Shown: positions 44,975 through 54,720, counted from the first letter of the stretch. The stretch is 64,000 bases of DNA from Coraliomargarita algicola (GCF_033878955.1 NZ_CP138858.1:3747001-3811000); one strand, 5' to 3'. Notes: a model not told the origin generated them from the sequence alone. Numbers and translations: made by a program.

Positions 44975-46258
44975 ATGTCTAAAATGCCTATTGTCGAAGT
45001 AATCAACTTCGGAGACGAACTACTTGTCGGAATCCGGGAAAACTCGCACCTCACCTACTTAGGTGAGCAGCTTGCGCGCTATGGGCTACCCATCCATCGC
45101 AGCCGTGTGATTACAGATGAGGCGAGCGAGATCAAGCGGGCCTTCCTCGATGCTTGGCAGCATTCGGATATCGTGATCACTACTGGCGGGCTGGGGCCTA
45201 CTGCCGATGATATGACGCGTGAGAATATTGCTGAAGCGTTGGGTGCGAAATTGGTGTTCGATGCCGAGATCGAAGCTTTGATATTGGCACGTTTCAAGGT
45301 GCTCGGGCGCCGCATGGCTGCCCACCATTTGAAGCAGTGTTACCGCTTTGCTGAGGGGGAAGTGCTGCATAATGAACGCGGAACTGCGCCAGGTTTGGCC
45401 TATCGCAGTGAGGGAAAGATTCTGATCATGTTGCCCGGGCCGACTCATGAGTTGACCCCGATGTTTGAGAAGCAGGCCGTTCCAATGCTGCAAGCGATGG
45501 GGGTGCTCAGTAATGAGGAAGCGTATGTGCAGCTGCGTACTTGCGGTTCCGGGGAGTCCACGGTGGAAGAGACCATGCAGCCGATCGTGAAGGCACACCC
45601 GGAGCTGACTGTCGCTTATTGTGTGCATTATGGTATTGTGGATGTGCGATTGAGCCCGCGTGAGGGGCGTATGTGTATGGATCAACTGAAGGCGATCGCG
45701 CATGAAGCACGTGTCCTGTTGGGGGAGGATTTTGTCTGTTTCGGCCACTGTTCGCTGGCAACGGTGGTGTTTCACGAGTTGCGTGCGTTGGATCGCACTT
45801 TAGCGATCGCAGAGTCTTGCACGGGAGGGATGCTGTGCGATGCGTTTACCAATCTATCCGGTGCCTCCAAGGTTTTCGTTGGTGGCGTGGTGTGTTATTG
45901 TAATGATGTTAAAGTCTCACAGGTCGGTGTGCCAGAATCGATTCTCGAACAGCATGGAGCTGTCAGCCCCGAGTGCGCAGTTGCTATGGCCTCGGGGATC
46001 GCGGAGCGTCTCTCATCCGATTACGGCCTAAGTGTGACTGGATTTGCCGGGCCTGATGGTGGTAACGAGCAAAATCCTGTCGGCACCATCCACCTCGGCT
46101 ACCATTCACCGGTCGGGGTGTGGTGTAAAACTGTGCGCTATACGGGGGGGCGTTTGGATGTTAAAGCTCGTGCGGTGCATGCAGCATTGGATTGGATGCG
46201 CCGGAAATTGCGTAAATATAAGGTCGAAGAGTTTCTCTGCTGTGGCGAACGTGATTAG
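44975..46258 (+). CDS. cinA: CinA-family protein (NMN amidohydrolase-like)
   Basis: About 427 residues. The N-terminal COG1058 / MoCF-like domain opens with VEVINFGDELLVGIRENSH (typical GDELL) and has TTGGLGPTADDMTRENIAEA. The C-terminal PncC amidase domain has the nucleophile Ser in AESCTGGMLCDAFTN near 279 and the Gly-rich GFAGPDGGNEQNPVGT. Members hydrolyse ADP-ribose and/or NMN; in some species the gene is competence-induced. The start is taken as the ATG at 44975; a TTG 15 bp earlier is possible. It is divergent from uvrC with overlapping 5' ends. Confidence 0.93.
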   Translation: MSKMPIVEVINFGDELLVGIRENSHLTYLGEQLARYGLPIHRSRVITDEASEIKRAFLDAWQHSDIVITTGGLGPTADDMTRENIAEALGAKLVFDAEIEALILARFKVLGRRMAAHHLKQCYRFAEGEVLHNERGTAPGLAYRSEGKILIMLPGPTHELTPMFEKQAVPMLQAMGVLSNEEAYVQLRTCGSGESTVEETMQPIVKAHPELTVAYCVHYGIVDVRLSPREGRMCMDQLKAIAHEARVLLGEDFVCFGHCSLATVVFHELRALDRTLAIAESCTGGMLCDAFTNLSGASKVFVGGVVCYCNDVKVSQVGVPESILEQHGAVSPECAVAMASGIAERLSSDYGLSVTGFAGPDGGNEQNPVGTIHLGYHSPVGVWCKTVRYTGGRLDVKARAVHAALDWMRRKLRKYKVEEFLCCGERD

Positions 46259-46353
46259 TCGTTGCGTCGCCAAGACGAAGTTCGGATTCAATTTCGCTCT
46301 GTTGCGCTTACGTCTTGCGCTCTTTCCGGTGGCTTCTAAGAGTGAGCATTCAC

Positions 46354-47451
46354 ATGCCAACTAAGCCATTTACATTTATCTGCGGAGACGACGATTACCT
46401 GGTTTCAGAGAAGGGTAAGTCGTGGTTTAATGAGCAGGCCAAAGATTTAATGGATGATCTCTCCAAAGAGATCGTGGATGGGCGTGCGTCGAATGTTTCC
46501 GAAGTCGAAGCTGCGATTAATCGTTTTAGCAGTGCGGCGCAGACGCTTTCGCTCTTTGGGGAGCGCAAGGTTGTGTGGCTCAAAGACGTCAATTTTCTCG
46601 CAGATAGTCCGACGGGACGGGCGCAGGGTACTCTGGATCTTTTGGACAATTTGAAAGAGGTGCTGGAAGGGCTGGATGCCAAGAGTGTGGGGGTGTTGAT
46701 CACGGCTCAACCTGTCGATAAGCGGCGTAGCTTCTTTAAGTGGTGCCAGAAGAATTCTGATTTTACGGCGCTTGCCGGGGGGAAAGATTCGGCGCAAACG
46801 TGTGCGGCTCTTATTAGTGAGGAGTGCGAAAAGTCTGGAAACACGATGACTCGTGCTGCGATTGATTTATTAATCGGCAAGGTCAACGGGAACACGCGCT
46901 TGATTGTCGAGGAGACGCGAAAGTTGCTGACATTTGCCGGGGCCGGGGGCGATCCGATTGACGAGCGCTTGGTGACGGATTTGGTGCCCAATTTTGGGGA
47001 TGCCGATTTCTTTGAGGCGGCCGATGCATTTTACTCGCTCAAACTGTCGTGGACCTTGGAGGCGCTTCGACGACACTTCTTCACTGTCAGTGAATCTCGT
47101 CCATTATTGGGTAGCTTGCAGTCTCGTAATCGCCTATTGATTCAACTCCGTGTATTGTTGGATGCTGGGGCGATTCGACTGGGGGGGCGGGGCATTTCTA
47201 AGAATGATCTCGAAGCTGCAGCCCAAACCTATGGGCATCATTTTGGTGCGAGCGAGGAGAAGAGTAATCTGAATGTGTTCTCCCAGAACCCATGGTACCT
47301 GGGGCGTTTGGCAGAGACCGCATCAAAGGTGCCGTTGAAGAAGCTAATCGATTTTCAAATTGCATTTACCGAGGCGTTTGAGGCCATCATTGAGCGCCCC
47401 AATGAACAAGAAGAGGTCTGCCGGGAATTGGCGGTTCGTTGTTTGAGTTAG
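46354..47451 (+). CDS. holA: DNA polymerase III delta subunit
   Basis: 365 residues from the ATG at 46354 (the open frame begins at 46315 but the leading 13 residues are not conserved). Clamp-loader subunit that opens the beta ring. The N-terminal MPTKPFTFICGDDDYLVSEK and the SLFGERKVVWLKDV segment are typical; the AAA-like middle and C-terminal domain (SLKLSWTLEALRRHF, LLGSLQSRNRLLIQL) follow. It is 95 bp after cinA on the same strand. Delta is poorly conserved, so length and order of motifs support the call rather than any single residue. Confidence 0.85.
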   Translation: MPTKPFTFICGDDDYLVSEKGKSWFNEQAKDLMDDLSKEIVDGRASNVSEVEAAINRFSSAAQTLSLFGERKVVWLKDVNFLADSPTGRAQGTLDLLDNLKEVLEGLDAKSVGVLITAQPVDKRRSFFKWCQKNSDFTALAGGKDSAQTCAALISEECEKSGNTMTRAAIDLLIGKVNGNTRLIVEETRKLLTFAGAGGDPIDERLVTDLVPNFGDADFFEAADAFYSLKLSWTLEALRRHFFTVSESRPLLGSLQSRNRLLIQLRVLLDAGAIRLGGRGISKNDLEAAAQTYGHHFGASEEKSNLNVFSQNPWYLGRLAETASKVPLKKLIDFQIAFTEAFEAIIERPNEQEEVCRELAVRCLS

Positions 47452-47518
47452 GGCCCTGAGGGCTATTGCCTATAAGGCTTGCTGTTGGGCATTTTGCTTA
47501 GCAATATCGTTATCACGA

Positions 47519-49918
47519 ATGAGTTCTCAGTGGTTGCAGTCAAAGGCGAATCGGAAGGCAGGATACTTTTACCTGTTTGGTGGTATTTCGGGACTGTGGG
47601 TGTATGCGCTGCAGCTGTTGGCTTTGGTTGTTGGCATATTATTCTACGATGGGCCATCTGCGCTTAGTTTATTGCTCTTGCCGTTGGTGCTGGGCTTGGC
47701 TGTCCTTGCAGGCTTGCTTTTTCAAATGGCAGGGGTCATCGCCTCAAGTGTTCTTCTATTACTCGTAAGCGGCTACGGGTTCTGTATGGAAATGGGGGTA
47801 TTTGCCTCCTTGTCGGGCTTAGCAGGGATACTTTTTTTGGGCGGATTTAATGTATTGGTCGCTGTGTTTTCTTTGGGGGCGGCACTTGCCGTCGGTCTTC
47901 GTCAGCGAACAGTCGAGGTTTCGGCCCAGCGCCAGAATCTGCTGTATAAGATATTTGATGCATTGCCAATTGGCATTTGGGTGCGTGCGCGCGACGGACG
48001 GAGTTTATTTGTCAACGAGCGATGGGCAGAGTTTTCGCCATTGACGACTAAACAAATTTTTAACTCTAGCAGTAAAGAGCCGCCAGTTGATCTCGGGGAT
48101 GATTGGAATCGGTCTGTGGAAGAGGTCTTGGCCTCCGACGATTCGGCAGTGAGATATCAATCCATAGAACTCACCGATCATCGTGGACAAAAGTTAAGTA
48201 TGACTTTGTTGACTTTGCGGATGATGGTCGATCAGGAGGATGACTTTGGCACGCTTTCGCTGATGATCGATGAAACCGCCTTGCGCCTTTACGAAGAGAA
48301 GATCCGGCAAAGTGAGGCGAATTTGCATCTAGCTTTGAATAATGCCCGCATGGGCTTCTGGGATGAAAATTTGGAAACCAAGCAGGTGAATTGCGATGAA
48401 AACTGGTATCGCTTGCTCGGGGCGGAACAAGTCCCAGGAGAATCGCCGCTAAAGCTCTGGGAAGAGCGCTTACACCCGGATGATCGCGCTCACGTCAGTG
48501 AATTATATCATGATTATTATCATCATGGTTCAGGCTCATTGCGGGTTGATTATAGAATTCGGAATGATAAACAGCACTATGTCTGGATGCAGGACAGTGT
48601 TCGAGTTACCGAATATGATGTGGATGGTTCGCCGCGGCGAGTCATGGGCACCATGCAAGATATCACGGATCAAAAGCAGGCAGAGCTTGAACTGAAGCAA
48701 GCAAAGGAGCGTGCCGAGACGGGGAATCGGGCGAAGAGTCAATTCATCGCGACGATTTCGCATGAGATTCGTACACCTTTGAATGCGATTATTGGCCTTT
48801 CCAGCTTACTCACAGAAGGCGGGCTCGAAGACGAACAGTTGGATTTGGCTCAGACGATTCATACCAGCGGTAAGGGCTTGCTGTTACTGGTGAATGATAT
48901 TTTGGACTTTTCAAAAATTGAAGCAGGCCGACTCGACTTGGAGGTGCAGGAGTTCCCCTTGGTTCTTTGTTTTGAAGACTGTGTGAAGTTATTTAAGGGG
49001 CGTGCTGCTGAGAAGAATGTAGAAATCACACTCACACTTTCCGATCAGCTCACGGAGTTTGCTGCCGGAGATATGGAGCGCTTGCGGCAGATCGTGCAAA
49101 ATTTATTGTCAAATGCGCTGAAGTTTACAGATGCGGGAGAAGTCAATGTTTCGGTTCGTCCGGTCAATTTGTCTGAGCTTGATGAAGCTTATCGCCCCGA
49201 TCCTCTCGAGCCGATAGGTTATTTAGATCAGCCAGATCATGATTATTTGGAAGTTCGGGTCCAAGATACTGGGATCGGTATCCCGCAGGATCGGCAGCAT
49301 GTTTTGTTTGAGGCATTCAGCCAAGTGGATGCATCCACGACGCGTAAATACGGGGGCACAGGATTAGGCCTGGTTATTTGTAAACGACTCGTCGATGCGA
49401 TGGGCGGGCGTATCTGGGTCGAAAGCGAAGCGGGCAAAGGGGCGACTTTCGCATTTATCGTTCGCTCTAAGTTAATCGGCGAAAACTATCCGCTTGAAGG
49501 ACTGACTCGATCACCTTTCGATCCCGTAGAGCGTATCGCCGCGTCGCATCCCTGTGATATCCTCGTGGTCGGGCCTGAAGACGACACGCGCGCTCTGATC
49601 GTTTCCTGCCGTCGGCTTGGTTATACGCCACATTCTACTGAGGATTATGATTTAAGTGGATCGTCGTATCGACGTCGCCATTACAATATTATGTTTATCT
49701 GGATGGGAGATGAACTGAAGTCGCTTGAAGTCGCTCGTAAGATTTCGTCCACCACTCTGATCTCGAAACCTGAGTCCATCATCGGCTGTGCGCCACAGAA
49801 TCAAAAAGTATCTAAAGATCGCTGCCGCCTCAGTGGGATGCACGACGTCGTGCAATGCCAGCTGAGGCCGCAGGTGATCAGTGATGTTATTTTGAAGGCT
49901 TTGGGTGCGCGCGATTGA
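47519..49918 (+). CDS. Membrane PAS sensor histidine kinase with degenerate receiver-like tail
   Basis: 799 residues. Four or more membrane helices (about 20-125), then two PAS units, the second with PAC (QDITDQKQAELELKQ). HisKA has the phospho-His in ATISHEIRTPLNAIIGLSSL near 420; HATPase follows with LLSNALKFTDAG, DTGIGIPQDRQ and GGTGLGLVICKRL. The last 115 residues (DILVVGPEDDTRALI ... GMHDVV ... VISDVILKAL) have the length and secondary-structure pattern of a receiver, but the phosphoacceptor Asp and the acidic pair are lost (NIMFIWMGDE). The gene overlaps leuA tail to tail by 32 bp. The ligand is unknown. Confidence 0.85.
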   Translation: MSSQWLQSKANRKAGYFYLFGGISGLWVYALQLLALVVGILFYDGPSALSLLLLPLVLGLAVLAGLLFQMAGVIASSVLLLLVSGYGFCMEMGVFASLSGLAGILFLGGFNVLVAVFSLGAALAVGLRQRTVEVSAQRQNLLYKIFDALPIGIWVRARDGRSLFVNERWAEFSPLTTKQIFNSSSKEPPVDLGDDWNRSVEEVLASDDSAVRYQSIELTDHRGQKLSMTLLTLRMMVDQEDDFGTLSLMIDETALRLYEEKIRQSEANLHLALNNARMGFWDENLETKQVNCDENWYRLLGAEQVPGESPLKLWEERLHPDDRAHVSELYHDYYHHGSGSLRVDYRIRNDKQHYVWMQDSVRVTEYDVDGSPRRVMGTMQDITDQKQAELELKQAKERAETGNRAKSQFIATISHEIRTPLNAIIGLSSLLTEGGLEDEQLDLAQTIHTSGKGLLLLVNDILDFSKIEAGRLDLEVQEFPLVLCFEDCVKLFKGRAAEKNVEITLTLSDQLTEFAAGDMERLRQIVQNLLSNALKFTDAGEVNVSVRPVNLSELDEAYRPDPLEPIGYLDQPDHDYLEVRVQDTGIGIPQDRQHVLFEAFSQVDASTTRKYGGTGLGLVICKRLVDAMGGRIWVESEAGKGATFAFIVRSKLIGENYPLEGLTRSPFDPVERIAASHPCDILVVGPEDDTRALIVSCRRLGYTPHSTEDYDLSGSSYRRRHYNIMFIWMGDELKSLEVARKISSTTLISKPESIIGCAPQNQKVSKDRCRLSGMHDVVQCQLRPQVISDVILKALGARD

Positions 49919-51572
49919 AGGCGCTGACCAATGCGTGTAAGCCAGCTAGCTCGATATTTGCATTGATACCACAGCCGAAGCTGACCGTACCATCGTCGTT
50001 TTTAATCTGTATATAGGCCGCCGCTTTGGTCTTTGATCCGCCGCCAATCGAATGCTGACGGTAGTCGAGCAGTTTGAAGTCCTTCCAACCCTTGATCTGT
50101 AGAGCGTTTACAAAAGCACTGATTGGGCCATTACCTGTGCCAGCGACCAACATGGTTTCTCCTTCGATACAGATTTCTGCTTCCACTTTCACTTCCCCGG
50201 TTTTTGCAAAATCCTCGCGTTCGATAGAAAGTAATTCCAATGGAGCACTGAGGTTCACATACTTCTGCATGAAGACCTCGTGAACTTCCTGTGGGGAAAG
50301 CTCACGGCTGCCTTGGTCGGCCCGACTATTAATAGTCAAGCCCACGTCGGGGTGCATTGCTTTCGGGAGTTCCAAGCCAAAATCTCGTTCCAAAATATAA
50401 GCGACACCACCTTTGCCACTTTGACTGTTGATGCGGATGATTGCTTCGTAATCGCGTCCAATGTCCTCCGGGTCGATCGCCAAGTAGGGGACTTCCCAGC
50501 GGATGCCGTCTGTGTCAGTCACCGAGCGCAAGTCCATGCCTTTCTTAATCGCATCTTGGTGTGAACCAGAGAATGCTGTGAAGACGAGGTCGCCGGCATA
50601 AGGGTGGCGGTCGTGCACCGTCATGCGAGTGATGCGTTCATAGACGGAGCGGATGTGCTCCAATTGGCTGAAATCGAGCAATGGATCGACACCTTGTGTG
50701 TAAAGATTCAGAGCCACAGTAACAATGTCCAGGTTCCCCGTGCGCTCGCCGTTGCCAAACAGCGTGCCTTCGACGCGGTCGGCGCCAGCCAATAAGCCCA
50801 ATTCGGTTGCTGCGACACCTGTGCCGCGGTCGTTATGCGTATGCAAACTGATGTAGGCCTTGTTGCGCTCTTTTAAATGTCGACAGAACCACTCGATTTG
50901 GTCCGCATGTACATTTGGCGTGGCCACTTCCACAGTCGCTGGTAAATTCAGGATGATCTTGTCACGCTCGGTGGGTTGCCATTCTGCCATAACAGCTTCG
51001 CAGACTTCCAAAGCGTAATCAACCTCGGTGTCCGAGAAACTCTCGGGAGAATATTGAAAACGGATTTTCGTATCAGGAATCGTTTGAATCAAGCTCTTAA
51101 CCAAGCGTGTGCCTTCGATGGCGATCGCTTTAATTTCCTCTTTCGATTTATTAAAAGTGATGCGCCGTTGTACTGGCGAAGTTGAGTTATACAAGTGTAC
51201 GATTGCCTTTGAGACTCCCTGAAGACTCTCGAAGGTTCGGCGAATCAAGTGTTCGCGGGCTTGGACCAATACTTGCAGGGTCACATCTTCAGGAATACGA
51301 TTTTCGTCCACTAAGCGACGAATGAAGTTGAACTCTGTGTCGCTGGCAGAAGGAAAGCCGACTTCAATTTCTTTAAAGCCGATACCGACTAAAAGCTCAA
51401 ACATTTCCAGTTTCTCGTCCACATTCATCGGAGTGGCGAGAGCTTGGTTGCCGTCACGCAGATCCACGCTCGCCCAGATCGGCGCGTGGGTAATCGTTCT
51501 ACTCGGCCATTGACGGTCGGGCAAATCGATTTGTTGAAAAGGGGTGTATTTGGTGATCTTGCCAGTTTGCAT
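49887..51572 (-). CDS. leuA: 2-isopropylmalate synthase
   Basis: 561 residues; makes 2-isopropylmalate from acetyl-CoA and 2-ketoisovalerate, first step of leucine synthesis. The start SVDLRDGNQALATPM (metal Asp, family form DGxQ) and ISLHTHNDRGTGVAATELGL (His-x-His pair) place it in the longer LeuA type seen in actinobacteria. The C-terminal LeuA dimerisation / leucine-feedback domain is present (GSKTKAAAYIQIKND). No leader peptide rich in leucine could be read, but the upstream 300 bp has several hairpins that could be attenuating. Confidence 0.94.
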   Translation of the reverse strand: MQTGKITKYTPFQQIDLPDRQWPSRTITHAPIWASVDLRDGNQALATPMNVDEKLEMFELLVGIGFKEIEVGFPSASDTEFNFIRRLVDENRIPEDVTLQVLVQAREHLIRRTFESLQGVSKAIVHLYNSTSPVQRRITFNKSKEEIKAIAIEGTRLVKSLIQTIPDTKIRFQYSPESFSDTEVDYALEVCEAVMAEWQPTERDKIILNLPATVEVATPNVHADQIEWFCRHLKERNKAYISLHTHNDRGTGVAATELGLLAGADRVEGTLFGNGERTGNLDIVTVALNLYTQGVDPLLDFSQLEHIRSVYERITRMTVHDRHPYAGDLVFTAFSGSHQDAIKKGMDLRSVTDTDGIRWEVPYLAIDPEDIGRDYEAIIRINSQSGKGGVAYILERDFGLELPKAMHPDVGLTINSRADQGSRELSPQEVHEVFMQKYVNLSAPLELLSIEREDFAKTGEVKVEAEICIEGETMLVAGTGNGPISAFVNALQIKGWKDFKLLDYRQHSIGGGSKTKAAAYIQIKNDDGTVSFGCGINANIELAGLHALVSAFNRAHPKPSK

Positions 51573-51654
51573 GAGGATCCTTGGTAAATGAATACGAATT
51601 AAAATGCAGTTTTTCAGAAAAACGGAAGCGCATATCTTGAACGCTTGCCAGATA

Positions 51655-51728
51655 GGAACTCAAAGTTCCAAGAATTATTTAAGACGGGCATCATGCCCGC
51701 AGACGAGTTTTCTAATCCCCCTAGGGGA
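51655..51728. promoter_or_regulatory. Three successive small hairpins upstream of leuA
   Basis: The 312-bp gap between leuA and the transposase contains GGAACT/AGTTCC (51655-51669), CGGGCAT-C-ATGCCCG (51685-51699) and TCCCC-CTA-GGGGA (51716-51728), placed one after another. They lie upstream of leuA on its strand and could form leader structures or a factor-binding site; no T run follows on the leuA strand. The rest of the gap shows nothing I recognise. Confidence 0.35.
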
Positions 51729-51884
51729 GTAGCTTCAGGAGCCAGAATCTTTTAATCGTCTTATGCATTTAGTTTGCATCGTCTATCGGCAGTCTGTGGC
51801 TGTCAAGTGTTGCTTCCCCATTTATTATTAGGGACAGGCACGAAAAAAATTTACAGGATAGTTGGTTTGTGTTTTTGTTGTTGA

Positions 51885-52883
51885 ATGAGACAGCGGCGCG
51901 TTAAGGCGAAATCTAATTGTGATGCGATTTATCACTGCATGACTCGGACGGTCAATGGGGAGAGGCTTTTTAAATCACGTGATAAGGAGGTGCTGCGTAA
52001 GATGATTTGGCAGATCGCTGATTTTTCGGGAGTGGAAGTGCTGACTTACTGTGTGATGTCTAACCACTTCCATGTGCTGGTGCGTGTTCCATGCGCGAAA
52101 GCGGTGAGTGACCAGGAGTTGATGCGCCGTTTTCGTCTGCTCTACCCGAAGCCTACGAAGTATCAGGAGGCTTCGGCTAAGGTTCTGGAATCTAAGTTGC
52201 AGGCGGGCGGTGAGGAGGCTGTGGCGATTCGTGAACGTTTGCTGGTTCGTATGTATGATGTGTCTGAATTTATGAAGACACTGAAACAGCGTTTTTGTGT
52301 GTGGTACAATAAATCACATGAACGCTTTGGCACACTTTGGGCGGAGCGTTTTAAATCTGTGCTGGTCGAGGGAAAGGGGAATCCTTTGCAAACAATGGCC
52401 GCGTATATTGACTTGAATCCGGTGCGGGCTGGCTTGGTGGAGGATCCGAAGGATTACCGTTTTTGTGGCTACGCGGAAGCGGTGGCGAGGGTGCCTATGG
52501 CGGTTCTGGGGCTGCGGGCTGTGTGGGTGGATGTTGTGGCCGGCGCTGGAGCGGAGGATGTGCTCCGGGCACATCGGATGTTGCTATTTGGGAAGGGCGC
52601 TTGTCCTGGGAATCAGCCGGGACATGTGATTTCCCGTGAGGAAGCGGCGCATGTGATGGAGGCGGAGGAAGGAGCGTTGCCTACCTCGATTGCTCTGCGC
52701 TGTCGGGTTCGTTATTTTACGGATGGGGCGATTTTAGGTTCTGCTGAGTTTATTCGTACTTATGTGGATGCTTGGCAGTTGGAGCGTGGACGTAAGCATC
52801 CGCCTAAAGTCAACCCGGTGCGTGGGGGGCAATGGGGAGACTTGGCGGTCATTCAAGCTCTGCGAAGACAGGTCTTTGGCTAA
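51885..52883 (+). CDS. Y1/REP-type transposase with extended C-terminus
   Basis: 332 residues. The N-terminal Y1 domain has the HUH motif in YCVMSNHFHVLVRVP (His-Phe-His) near 58-65 and the catalytic Tyr in MAAYIDLNPVRAGLVEDP near 174. The last 130 residues are an added basic/alanine-rich domain (ending HPPKVNPVRGGQWGDLAVIQ), longer than the RAYT at 28885. Such long forms are common in Verrucomicrobia and Planctomycetes as families of scattered copies. The upstream sequence AGGGACAGGCACGAAAAAAAT may be part of the element. A 14-bp minisatellite begins right after its stop. Confidence 0.85.
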   Translation: MRQRRVKAKSNCDAIYHCMTRTVNGERLFKSRDKEVLRKMIWQIADFSGVEVLTYCVMSNHFHVLVRVPCAKAVSDQELMRRFRLLYPKPTKYQEASAKVLESKLQAGGEEAVAIRERLLVRMYDVSEFMKTLKQRFCVWYNKSHERFGTLWAERFKSVLVEGKGNPLQTMAAYIDLNPVRAGLVEDPKDYRFCGYAEAVARVPMAVLGLRAVWVDVVAGAGAEDVLRAHRMLLFGKGACPGNQPGHVISREEAAHVMEAEEGALPTSIALRCRVRYFTDGAILGSAEFIRTYVDAWQLERGRKHPPKVNPVRGGQWGDLAVIQALRRQVFG

Positions 52884-52886
52884 GGC

Positions 52887-53070
52887 CAGAGGTCAGAAGA
52901 CAGAAGACAGAGGCCAGAAGACAGAGGTCAGAAGACAGAGGTCAGAAGACAGAGGTCAGAAGACAGAGGTCAGAAGACAGAGGTCAGAAGACAGAGGTCA
53001 GAAGACAGAGGTCAGAAGACAGAGGTCAGAAGACAGAGGTCAGAAGACAGAGGACGGAGGACAGAGGTCA
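52887..53070. repeat. 14-bp minisatellite (GGTCAGAAGACAGA)n
   Basis: Nine consecutive identical copies of GGTCAGAAGACAGA run from 52926 to 53051, with imperfect copies on both sides (52891-52925 and 53052-53070). The total is about 13 units. It starts 4 bp after the transposase stop. The unit is open in several frames, giving spurious EDRGQKTE-type ORFs. The remaining gap to 53203 shows nothing further; TGACTTCTGA near 53179 is the inverse of the repeat text. Confidence 0.9.
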
Positions 53071-53203
53071 GCTCTGAATATCAATATGTTATAGTACTTC
53101 CTGTCTCGCCAAAATGGCGCATGTCGTGGTTTTTATAACGAACTGATTAACAGTGACTGGCTTCTGTTTTCTGAGCCCTGACTTCTGAATTAAGGATTTA
53201 GGT

Positions 53204-54700
53204 TTATTCGCGGCCGAAGAGAATGGCTTGCATGTGTTGGGCGATTTTAGGGTTTTCATAAATCGCCTGGATCATGTTGCTGTAGGTTTTGGTGAATGTT
53301 TTATCTTTCGCGAGTTCACCGAAGATTGACTTGAGTTTGAGGAAGGCGAGGGGGTCTCGGGCGGTAGCGGTGGCTGCTTTGTGGAGTTCGGATTTCATCT
53401 CATCGACGATGTCGAGTGGGACGCCATGCTCGTTAATACCTTTGTCACTGTAATAGCACCAGGCGGCAATGACTAAGGTGGCATATTCGATGCTGCCGCC
53501 GCTAGCGAGATTTTCCCGGATGGTCGCAATCAGGAATTTTGGTAATTTTGAGGAGCTTTCGAGGCAAATTCGGGCGAGGTTATCTTTGATGTTGGGATTG
53601 CCGAAACGTTCGATGAGGCAGTCTTTATAATCGTCGAGATGGATGCCTTCGACGGGCTCCAATACGGGGGTGACCTCAAAGTCCATAAAGCGGCGTAGAT
53701 AGGTGGCGAAGAGTGTATCTGCGACGCATCCATCGATAGTCTGATGGCCGTGGAGTGAGCCGAGTATGCCAAGCACGGAATGTCCTGCATTTAATAGGCG
53801 GATTTTCATCGTCTCGTAAGGGGTGACGTCGGGGACGAATTGGGCGCCGACGTCTTCCCAAGCGGGACGACCATTGCTGAAGCTGTCTTCGATGACCCAT
53901 TGGATGAAGGGTTCGCAGGTGACGGGCCATTCATCTTTTAAGCCTAGTTCTGTATCTAAGTATTGAATGTCGGCTGGGGTGGTCACGGGGGTGATGCGGT
54001 CGACCATGGCATTGGGGAAGCGCACTTCGCGTTCGATCCATGTGGCTAGTTCGGCATCTTGTTTGTGAGCGAATGCTAGTAAGACTTTACGAGCCATGTT
54101 GCCGTTGTGCTGGATGTTGTCGCAGGATTGAATCGTGAATGCGGGGAGTCCGGCCGCGCGACGTAACTTGAGGGCTGCAGTTAGAAAGCCGAAGACTGTT
54201 TGTGGTTGATCGGGGTTTAGTATGTCGTGTTTGACGCCGGGGTTCTTGCAGTCAAATTCTCCGGTGGCTGCGTTGAAGTTATAGCCACCTTCGGTGATGG
54301 TCAGAGAAACGATTTTTGTGTCGGCATGGGCCATTCGCTGGATGACGGCTGTTGGATCGTCGCAGCCTAGCATGAAGTCTACAATGGAGCCGATCACCCT
54401 GTTCTCAATTTTGCCATCAGGATGTTTGACGATGAGTGTGTAGAGGTAGTCTTGTTTGGCTAGGATATCTCCGATCTTACGATCGGCATCTCTTAGGCCG
54501 ACTCCGCAGATGCCCCATTCGGAGCTGTCTGTTTCATTCATTAAGCGATCCGTGTAGTAGGCTTGGTGTGAGCGGTGAAAACCGCCTACGCCGATGTGGA
54601 TAATGCCTGCTTTGACTTGGCTGCGATCATAGCGTGGGCAGTCTAATTTTTCGGTAAATAGGGGGAGGTTTTTTTGATTGAGAGCAATGGATTCTTTCAT
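53204..54700 (-). CDS. Mannitol dehydrogenase-family polyol oxidoreductase
   Basis: 498 residues, the long-chain polyol dehydrogenase type (mannitol 2-dehydrogenase, also tagaturonate/fructuronate reductase relatives). The N-terminal Rossmann motif is GIIHIGVGGFHRSHQA. The catalytic set Lys-x4-Asn-x2-His is in KIRLLNAGHS near 296-305, as in mannitol 2-dehydrogenase. Since it is encoded with a fructokinase and not with uxuA, mannitol (or another hexitol) -> fructose is the best reading, with NAD. It is last of the leftward operon: permease stop 20 bp upstream. Confidence 0.87.
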   Translation of the reverse strand: MKESIALNQKNLPLFTEKLDCPRYDRSQVKAGIIHIGVGGFHRSHQAYYTDRLMNETDSSEWGICGVGLRDADRKIGDILAKQDYLYTLIVKHPDGKIENRVIGSIVDFMLGCDDPTAVIQRMAHADTKIVSLTITEGGYNFNAATGEFDCKNPGVKHDILNPDQPQTVFGFLTAALKLRRAAGLPAFTIQSCDNIQHNGNMARKVLLAFAHKQDAELATWIEREVRFPNAMVDRITPVTTPADIQYLDTELGLKDEWPVTCEPFIQWVIEDSFSNGRPAWEDVGAQFVPDVTPYETMKIRLLNAGHSVLGILGSLHGHQTIDGCVADTLFATYLRRFMDFEVTPVLEPVEGIHLDDYKDCLIERFGNPNIKDNLARICLESSSKLPKFLIATIRENLASGGSIEYATLVIAAWCYYSDKGINEHGVPLDIVDEMKSELHKAATATARDPLAFLKLKSIFGELAKDKTFTKTYSNMIQAIYENPKIAQHMQAILFGRE

Positions 54701-54720
54701 GGGATTTATGGATTGAGGTT

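Noticed and set aside
52887..53070. CRISPR array
   Set aside because: The units are 14 bp and head-to-tail with no spacers; no cas gene is present.
52762..53094. ORFs of repeated EDRGQKTE text
   Set aside because: They are translations of the 14-bp minisatellite and overlap the transposase gene end.
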